Positions 1 through 5,611 of a stretch of DNA of 5,611 nucleotides are shown here, piece after piece. Below the pieces are notes generated by a model. The model searched no databases. It saw only the letters and a program-made list of their open reading frames with translations, and had not been told where the DNA came from. The stretch is taken from assembly GCA_031274845.1 (NCBI GenBank), contig JAISPN010000050.1, positions 1 to 5,611 on the forward strand. Direction: 5' to 3'. Numbering within the stretch: position 1 is the stretch's first letter; each line of letters opens with the position of its first letter. Source of the DNA: Acidobacteriaceae bacterium (lineage in GTDB: Bacteria; Acidobacteriota; Vicinamibacteria; Vicinamibacterales; CAVVIG01). A program made the position numbers and the translations under genes.

Positions 1-1
1 G

Positions 2-529
2 ACACCGCTCGGGATTCGCGACCGCGCGATGATCGAACTGCTCTACGCGACCGGCATGCGGGTGTCGGAACTCATCAGCGTGCGCGCGATCGATCTGCAC
101 CTCGAAGCGGGGTATCTCACGTGCATCGGCAAGGGAAACAAGGAACGGCTGATTCCGATCGGCGACGAAGCGGCGCGCTGGGTGCGTGACTACCTGGAAC
201 GCGGACGTCCGGCGCTTGTGACACCTAAGAGCGGCCGCGCGCGACAAGCGCCGCCGCAACTGTTCGTCAACGCGCGCGGCGCCAGCCTCACGCGCGTCGG
301 GTTCTGGAAGGTGCTCAAGGCGCACGGCCGCGCGGCTTCGGTTACGAGCGCGCTCAGTCCGCACGTCCTCCGGCACTCCTTCGCCACGCACCTGCTCGAA
401 CGGGGCGCCGATCTCCGCGCCATCCAGATGATGCTGGGGCACACGGACCTCTCGACCACGCAAATCTACACGCACGTCCTCGAAGCGCGCCTGCGGCACG
501 TCTACGACCGTTTCCACCCGCGCGCCTGA
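2..529 (+). CDS. xerD: Tyrosine recombinase XerD (5'-truncated by window edge)
   Basis: This is a site-specific tyrosine recombinase which, with XerC, resolves chromosome dimers at dif during cell division. The frame is open from base 2, so the gene begins outside the window; 175 residues are visible. By comparison with E. coli XerD (298 aa), about 128 N-terminal residues, the core-binding domain, are missing. All six catalytic positions are present, numbered from the first visible residue: Arg20 (TGMRVSEL), Lys44 (GKGNKER), His121 and Arg124 (SPHVLRHSF), His147 (LGHTDLSTTQ) and the nucleophile Tyr156 (QIYTHV). Their spacings match E. coli XerD (R148, K172, H244, R247, H270, Y279), and the C-terminus ends in HPRA as in XerD. 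A slightly longer, Arg/Pro-rich stretch precedes LFVNARG. XerD is favoured over XerC from the LSTTQIYTHV and HPRA tail. A phage or integron integrase is unlikely given this close match and the housekeeping neighbours. Confidence 0.93.
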   Translation, partial: TPLGIRDRAMIELLYATGMRVSELISVRAIDLHLEAGYLTCIGKGNKERLIPIGDEAARWVRDYLERGRPALVTPKSGRARQAPPQLFVNARGASLTRVGFWKVLKAHGRAASVTSALSPHVLRHSFATHLLERGADLRAIQMMLGHTDLSTTQIYTHVLEARLRHVYDRFHPRA

Positions 530-634
530 TTTGGTAAGCTTGCTTGTTTATCTGAAGCAGTCTGTTCTACACAAGGCGCACTCGGGTCCGGCACAGTAGA
601 GCCGTGCGGTTGGGTGCGGAAGGAGAGTCGCGGC
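530..634 (+). other. xerD-metK intergenic region / metK leader
   Basis: This 105-base gap has an AT-richer left half (about 530-575) and a GC-rich right half. A weak promoter-like pair, TTGTTT at 544-549 and TCTACA at 566-571 with a 16-base spacer, matches each consensus at only three of six positions. It is therefore a guess. I do not recognise a SAM, SAM-II, SAM/SAH or SAH riboswitch core, nor a terminator with a T-run behind xerD. Whether metK has its own promoter or is read through from xerD cannot be settled from sequence alone. Confidence 0.3.
620..625 (+). promoter_or_regulatory. metK ribosome binding site
   Basis: AAGGAG, part of the longer GGAAGGAG at 618-625, lies 9 bases before the ATG at 635. 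This is a near-ideal Shine-Dalgarno sequence and decides the metK start. The in-frame GTG at 614 lies upstream of this site and would place it inside the coding region, so 635 is preferred. Confidence 0.8.
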
Positions 635-1786
<1,152 letters not shown>

Positions 1787-1798
1787 CTGCCGCGTCCG

Positions 1799-3529
1799 AT
1801 GTCACGTGTTCTGCCAGTAGCGGCGGCCCTTGCGGCCGCCGTTGCTGTTTTTACCGGCGTCGCGCTCCCCGAGCGGCAGCAGAGACTCCTCGCCGATCGG
1901 GACGCTGGCAGCGTCGCCGGCGTGTTTCACATCCACACCAACCGCTCGGATGGACGCAGCTCACCTGACGTTGTGGCGGCCGCTGCCGCCAGCGCAGGGC
2001 TTTCCTTTGTCGTCTTCACCGATCACGGTGACGGCACCAGACGTCCCGATCCGCCGGTCTATCGTTCCGGCGTGCTCTGCCTCGATGCGGTTGAAGTCAG
2101 CACGACAGGCGGGCATCTCGTCGCGCTTGGACTCGGCGAAGTGCCGTATCCGCTCGGCGGTGAACCTCGCGATGTCGTCGAAGATGTCCATCGCTTCGGC
2201 GGCTTTGGCATCGTCGCGCATCCGGACTCGCCGAAAGCGGAACTCGCGTGGCACGACTGGACGCTGCCCGTGGACGGCGTGGAACTGCTGAACGCCGACA
2301 CCGCGTGGCGCAAACGTTTCTACCGTCGCGATGCCAGCGCCTGGTGGATGCTGGCGCAATCGCTCGTGTCCTATCCGGTGCGGCCTCCGCAAACGATCGC
2401 GCGTCTATTCAGCGATGCGCCTGCGTTGATGGACACCTGGACCACGTTGACGGCCACACGTCCAGTCGTCGCGCTCGCGGGCATGGACGCACACGCGAGA
2501 CTCGATCTCACGTCCAGCGATCAGAACGAACGCGGCTACTCGTTGCCGATCCCAAGCTACGACGCCTCGTTTCAGGTAATGACGCTTCACCTGACGCCAT
2601 CGGCGCCGTTAACCGGAGACGCCTCACACGATGCGGCCTTGCTGCTCGAAGCCATCGAGCAGGGGAGAAGCTACACGGCGATTGATGCGTGGGCGGCGCC
2701 GGCGCGGTTCACCTTCGTTGCCACCCGTGACGGCCGGCAGATCGAGCAGGGAAGCCGCATGGCCAGCGGGACGCCGTTCACGCTCACCGTGCGCCACAAC
2801 GCGCCCGCCTCGTTCACGACGCGCGTGCTGCGCGACAACACGGTGATCGGCGAAGGGCACGAAGAGACGCTTGAGATCGCGGCGGCGGGAGAACCGGGGC
2901 GCTACCGCGTCGAGATTCGCGATCCCGCGCGTCATGACGCGCCGCCATGGATCATCAGCAATCCGATTTACGTGGTTGCGCCGCATGTCGATGCCACCGC
3001 CGCAGCCCCCCCGGCGTCACGCGTGGTCGACGCCATTCCGCTGTTCGACGGCCGCACGACCGATGGCTGGATCCCCGAGTCCGACAAGTCGTCGCTCTCG
3101 GCAATCGATCGCGTCTCGCTCCTCGACGGTCCATCGTTGCGTCTACGATTCGGCCTCTCGGGCGGCAAGGACATCGGACAGTTTGCCAGCGCCGCCGTCG
3201 ATACGCCGCCAAGCGTCGCCAACTACGATCACATCGCGTTCAGCGTCCACGCGGAACAGCCGATGCGGTTAGCCGTGCAGGTGCGAGCGGTGTTTCCCGA
3301 TGCCCACACGGAGCGATGGCGACGATCGGTCTTCGTCGACGCAACCGACCGGGAGTATGTGATCCCGTTCGACGACATGCGTCCCGTCGGCGTCACGACG
3401 ACCGGCAGCGTCCCTGTGTCCGCGCTCCACAACGTGCTGTTCGTCGTCGACACGACGAATACCGCGACACGCACCTCTGGACAGGTGTGGCTACGCAATG
3501 TGCGTCTGGAGAAACGTGCCGCGCGTTAA
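1799..3529 (+). CDS. Secreted PHP-domain metallohydrolase, CehA/McbA-like
   Basis: This is a predicted exported metal-dependent phosphoesterase or hydrolase of the PHP superfamily; the substrate is unknown. The 576-residue product starts with a hydrophobic segment (residues 4-23, Ala/Val-rich after Arg3) that looks like a signal peptide or single anchor. The PHP domain follows, with expected metal ligands intact: His44 and His46 (HIHTNRSDG), Asp75-His76 (FTDHGD), Glu99 (DAVEVST), His106, His141 (AHPD), and Asp230-His232 (MDAH). Residues 300-395 resemble a beta-sandwich domain ending in ISNPIYV, common at the end of this family's core. Residues 405-576 look like a jelly-roll module (CIA30 or carbohydrate-binding style; GQVWLRNVRL near the end). 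That assignment is inference. ATG 1799 lies 12 bases behind the metK stop with no clear Shine-Dalgarno site, so coupled translation is possible. The metK terminator lies within its first 18 codons. The only other common in-frame start before the first ligand, GTG 1922, is two codons from His44 and would remove the signal peptide. Confidence 0.82.
   Translation: MSRVLPVAAALAAAVAVFTGVALPERQQRLLADRDAGSVAGVFHIHTNRSDGRSSPDVVAAAAASAGLSFVVFTDHGDGTRRPDPPVYRSGVLCLDAVEVSTTGGHLVALGLGEVPYPLGGEPRDVVEDVHRFGGFGIVAHPDSPKAELAWHDWTLPVDGVELLNADTAWRKRFYRRDASAWWMLAQSLVSYPVRPPQTIARLFSDAPALMDTWTTLTATRPVVALAGMDAHARLDLTSSDQNERGYSLPIPSYDASFQVMTLHLTPSAPLTGDASHDAALLLEAIEQGRSYTAIDAWAAPARFTFVATRDGRQIEQGSRMASGTPFTLTVRHNAPASFTTRVLRDNTVIGEGHEETLEIAAAGEPGRYRVEIRDPARHDAPPWIISNPIYVVAPHVDATAAAPPASRVVDAIPLFDGRTTDGWIPESDKSSLSAIDRVSLLDGPSLRLRFGLSGGKDIGQFASAAVDTPPSVANYDHIAFSVHAEQPMRLAVQVRAVFPDAHTERWRRSVFVDATDREYVIPFDDMRPVGVTTTGSVPVSALHNVLFVVDTTNTATRTSGQVWLRNVRLEKRAAR
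1815..1852 (+). terminator. Intrinsic (Rho-independent) terminator behind metK, inside PHP ORF start
   Basis: The left arm CAGTAGCGGCGGCC (1815-1828) and right arm GGCCGCCGTTGCTG (1834-1847) pair continuously over 14 positions, twelve Watson-Crick and two G-U. The eight pairs next to the five-base loop CTTGC are all G-C. TTTTT follows directly at 1848-1852. This is the standard architecture, at the usual distance (28 bases) behind the metK stop. The oddity is that it lies within codons 6-18 of the next ORF and spells out its hydrophobic N-terminus. If ribosomes translating that ORF cover the left arm, the hairpin should not form. This would make downstream expression depend on translation; that is inference. 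Confidence 0.82.
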
Positions 3530-3531
3530 CC

Positions 3532-5169
3532 ATGCGGCAGACCTTCTTCGTCCCTCGTGAACCGATGGCGACGCTGACCTGGCGCCGGAGTCTTTCGATC
3601 GGTGCGGCCATCGTTACGCTCGGCGTCCTGACGGCCTTCCTGCGATCGACACCGGACGCCTGGCCGTATGGGGACGAGGCCGTCATCCAGACGTACGTGC
3701 TTCACGCGCTACGTGGCGCGCTCGTTCAGGGGCCGTATTCACAATTTGGGTGGCATCATCCGGGCCCGTTGTATTTCTATCTCCTCGCGCCAGCGTATGC
3801 GCTGTCGGGGCAGCACGCCATCGGACTCACCGTTGGCGCCCTCACGATCAATCTCTTGGCGCTCTGGATCGTCTGGTGGCTCACGCTTCGCCATGCGGAC
3901 TCGGTCGTCGCGGCGGTCCTGCTTGGCGCCCTTGCGTGGTATGTCTGGCACGCACAGGAACTCCCCGGCAGCATCTGGAATCCACACGTGATCGTCCTGC
4001 CGCTCGCCGCGGCACTTGTTGCGGCTGCGGCGGCGTGCAACGGCGACCGCGCCGGGATGCTGCTCTCGATCGTCCTGACGTCGTTTCTGATGCAAACGCA
4101 CGTCTCCATGGTGCCGATTGGAATCGCGCTGCTCGCGATCGTGCTTGTCGCAACGATTCGTCTGCGCGGCACAGCGGCCGCATTCTCAACACGGTCGCTT
4201 CTCCTTGCGGGCGCCATCGGCGCGGCGCTGTGGCTTCCGCCTGCGATCGACGCCGTTCGCACGCACGGGCGAAATCTGCTGGCGTTAACGGCGTTCTTTC
4301 AACAGCGCGGACAGACTCCGGACATCAAGACCGCCCTCCGTGCCTGGAGCGGCATGTTGGCCGCGCCCACGATGTCCGGCTTTCACATCCCGTGGGGCAC
4401 AGCCGCGCTGACACCTGCGCCTCCCGGCACAGGCGCTGTCGTGGCCGGTCAATTCGTGGCCCTCATGCTCTCGCTCGTTTTTGCTCGAAAGACTCGTCAG
4501 CGCTTTCTGTCGCTGTTGGCCGCGCTACTGGTGATGACCTCCGGCCTTGCCTTGCTCTCCATCGTCCGTATTCGCGGCGGGATTTTCGACTACCAGATCT
4601 TTTGGCTGTCTGGCATCGGCGCACTCATCTGGGGCACGTCAGCGGCTGTGCTCACGACGCTTCTACCGAACGACGCACGATCGTCTAGTTCTGCTCTGAC
4701 ATATCAAGGACTGTTACGCTCGCTTACGTCATTGTTGATTGGCATCACGTCAGTGGTGCTCGTCGCCGGCGCATCGCTCGGTGCGCTCACCACGGCCAGA
4801 GCCTACGCGATCGGCCAGCAGTCCGAGAATGTGCGCCGCAAGGACGCGGCGCTGGCTGTCCGTCAGGTGTTTGAGGATCGGCACTTCCGCCGCCCGCTCT
4901 TCACGGCCAGCGATAACGTCTGGATTGACGCGACGTGTGTCGTGCTCGACGCGTACAAACACCATCCCGATCTGGCGGTCGATTCACATCTGGTCAAGGT
5001 GTTCGGCGACACGCTGGCGCCGAACGGGCAGGAGGATGCGGAGATTGTGGTTGCCGGTCCCCAGCTTCACGAAGAACTCCTGCAACGCCCCGGAACCGTG
5101 ACGATCTTCACGAGAGACGGTCTCTTCGTCGATGTCAGGCCACTCAAGAAGAGTGGCAACCCGCAGTGA
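3532..5169 (+). CDS. Polytopic membrane protein, GT-C glycosyltransferase-like
   Basis: This is a predicted inner-membrane protein of 545 residues with roughly eleven hydrophobic segments, near residues 20-37, 78-93, 98-118, 124-140, 152-169, 175-190, 193-209, 222-240, 303-317, 325-345, 352-378 and 400-425; one or two may be loops. A hydrophilic tail (about 430-545) follows. After the first helix comes YGDEAVIQ (46-53), whose acidic pair sits where GT-C/ArnT-type lipid-linked sugar transferases carry their catalytic acid. The loop motif SQFGWHHPGPLYFYLLAP (70-87) resembles the conserved first-loop region of uncharacterised relatives. Transfer of a sugar from a polyprenyl donor on the periplasmic side is therefore plausible but unproven, as are donor and acceptor. 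ATG 3532 is chosen because it starts 2 bases after the PHP stop, implying coupling; GGAGA at 3508-3512 is too far away. ATG 3565 (Met12) is an alternative. The open frame extends upstream to 2947, but that part is Arg-rich shadow of the PHP gene. Confidence 0.72.
   Translation: MRQTFFVPREPMATLTWRRSLSIGAAIVTLGVLTAFLRSTPDAWPYGDEAVIQTYVLHALRGALVQGPYSQFGWHHPGPLYFYLLAPAYALSGQHAIGLTVGALTINLLALWIVWWLTLRHADSVVAAVLLGALAWYVWHAQELPGSIWNPHVIVLPLAAALVAAAAACNGDRAGMLLSIVLTSFLMQTHVSMVPIGIALLAIVLVATIRLRGTAAAFSTRSLLLAGAIGAALWLPPAIDAVRTHGRNLLALTAFFQQRGQTPDIKTALRAWSGMLAAPTMSGFHIPWGTAALTPAPPGTGAVVAGQFVALMLSLVFARKTRQRFLSLLAALLVMTSGLALLSIVRIRGGIFDYQIFWLSGIGALIWGTSAAVLTTLLPNDARSSSSALTYQGLLRSLTSLLIGITSVVLVAGASLGALTTARAYAIGQQSENVRRKDAALAVRQVFEDRHFRRPLFTASDNVWIDATCVVLDAYKHHPDLAVDSHLVKVFGDTLAPNGQEDAEIVVAGPQLHEELLQRPGTVTIFTRDGLFVDVRPLKKSGNPQ
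5139..5157. repeat. 7-bp perfect hairpin at 3' end of the membrane-protein gene
   Basis: GCCACTC (5139-5145) and GAGTGGC (5151-5157) form a perfect 7-bp inverted repeat around AAGAA, ending 9 bases before the stop codon of the membrane-protein gene. Neither strand has a T-run after it, so it is not a standard intrinsic terminator. It might contribute to termination or 3'-end protection between convergent genes, or be chance. Confidence 0.35.
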
Positions 5170-5177
5170 ACGAACGT

Positions 5178-5192
5178 GACGCGAGATGCGTC
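5178..5192. repeat. Short hairpin between convergent stops
   Basis: GACGC (5178-5182), loop GAGAT, GCGTC (5188-5192) is a perfect 5-bp stem that fills most of the 25-base gap between the two convergent stop codons. The position is right for a bidirectional transcription end, but the stem is short and no T-tract follows on either strand, so the support is weak. Confidence 0.25.
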
Positions 5193-5194
5193 CT

Positions 5195-5611
5195 TCAGGT
5201 GCGAACGGTGAGGACCATGTAGGCCGCGGCGGCGCCAAAGAGGATGTTGGGCGTCCATGCGGCAAGCAGTGGCGGTAGCACGCCCCCCGCGCCCAGCGCG
5301 CCGGAGAGGCTCATCATCACCCAGTAGACGATGGCGAGGACGATGCCGATGCCAACGCCGTACATCGCGCCGCGACGTCCTGTGGAGACGGCAAACGGCA
5401 CGGCGAGCATGGTCATGATCACCGTGACGAAGGGGAAGGCGATCTTCCGCTGCAACGCCACCATCTGCGGAATGACGTTGGCGCCGCTACTGCCCAGACG
5501 GCTGATGTAGTCGTTCAACTGCTGGTAGGTCATCAGTTCCGCGATCGGTTCGTCGGTCTTGAAATAGCTCGCCGCGTCAAACGTCAGCTCGCGCGCGCTG
5601 AACGGCGAGAA
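5195..5611 (-). CDS. lptG: LPS-export ABC transporter permease LptG/LptF, C-terminal part
   Basis: This is the C-terminal 138 residues of an LptF/LptG (YjgP/YjgQ) family permease. With LptB and LptC the family extracts lipopolysaccharide from the inner membrane and feeds it to the periplasmic bridge. The gene runs off the right edge, so its start is outside the window. The visible part begins with the end of the periplasmic domain (SYFKTDEPIAELMTYQQL, about residues 15-32). The cytoplasm-proximal stretch NVIPQMVALQRKIAFP (45-60) is typical of the family, and three C-terminal membrane helices follow (about 57-76, 83-106 and 113-136). An internal ATG at 5533 opens a shorter frame but is not the real start, because homology continues upstream to the window edge. 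LptG is favoured over LptF only because the gene seems to be the last of its operon, lptF usually preceding lptG; the fragment cannot decide. It is convergent with the upstream membrane-protein gene. Confidence 0.85.
   Translation of the reverse strand, partial: FSPFSARELTFDAASYFKTDEPIAELMTYQQLNDYISRLGSSGANVIPQMVALQRKIAFPFVTVIMTMLAVPFAVSTGRRGAMYGVGIGIVLAIVYWVMMSLSGALGAGGVLPPLLAAWTPNILFGAAAAYMVLTVRT

Noticed and set aside
2..529. Reading the recombinase as an integrase of a mobile element or a defence island marker
   Set aside because: The sequence closely follows XerD through the catalytic region and C-terminus, and no attachment-site repeats or phage-type genes are nearby.
614..634. GTG at 614 as the metK start, giving seven more residues
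   Set aside because: The strong AAGGAG at 620-625 lies after this GTG and fits ATG 635, and MetK homologues begin a few residues before the HLFTSES motif.
530..634. Possible SAM-sensing riboswitch before metK
   Set aside because: The leader is only about 100 bases. I found weak imperfect stems but no conserved riboswitch core that I recognise.
2947..3531. Upstream part of the 740-residue open frame that contains the membrane-protein gene
   Set aside because: This stretch overlaps the C-terminal module of the PHP gene in another frame, is Arg-rich and low in complexity, and the hydrophobic homologous part begins only after 3532.
4001..4040. GC-rich hairpin within the membrane-protein gene (GCCGC...GCGGC)
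   Set aside because: It is short, with no T-run after it, and lies in Ala-rich codons of a transmembrane helix, so it is expected by composition.
3750..4688. 312-residue plus-strand frame within the membrane-protein gene
   Set aside because: It is an out-of-frame shadow with Arg/His/Cys-rich composition and no domain; the overlapping frame has clear membrane helices.

Overview
This window looks like an ordinary chromosomal segment from a GC-rich Gram-negative bacterium. Coding capacity is close to full, with short intergenic gaps and strong G/C bias at third codon positions. An LptF/LptG-type lipopolysaccharide-export permease implies an outer membrane. A secreted PHP metallohydrolase with extra C-terminal domains, next to a polytopic membrane glycosyltransferase-like protein, recalls soil Acidobacteriota (Vicinamibacteria-like). 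That placement is inferred from gene style, not from a marker that settles it.

Layout. Bases 2-529 (+) are the 3' two thirds of a XerD-type tyrosine recombinase, cut by the left edge. A 105-base gap with no recognised riboswitch leads to metK (635-1786, +), complete and with all family signatures. Twelve bases later the ORF of a secreted PHP-family metallohydrolase begins (1799-3529, +). Two bases after its stop comes a multi-pass membrane protein of the GT-C/ArnT-like style (3532-5169, +). From the right edge a convergent, 5'-truncated LptF/LptG permease (5195-5611, -) ends 25 bases from the stop of the membrane protein.

The best unexpected signal is a textbook intrinsic terminator (14-bp stem, 5-base loop, T5) at 1815-1852. 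It sits at the normal distance behind the metK stop, but entirely inside the beginning of the PHP ORF, where it encodes most of the apparent signal peptide. Either one sequence serves as both metK terminator and signal-peptide code, with possible translation-dependent attenuation of the two downstream genes, or the PHP start is misjudged.

How the genes relate. XerD and MetK are housekeeping genes (chromosome dimer resolution; S-adenosylmethionine synthesis). The PHP hydrolase and the membrane protein form a tight pair that could act on the same cell-envelope or extracellular substrate. LptF/LptG belongs to lipopolysaccharide transport. I see no mobile element, CRISPR array, tRNA/rRNA or defence cassette, and no clear novel multi-gene system.
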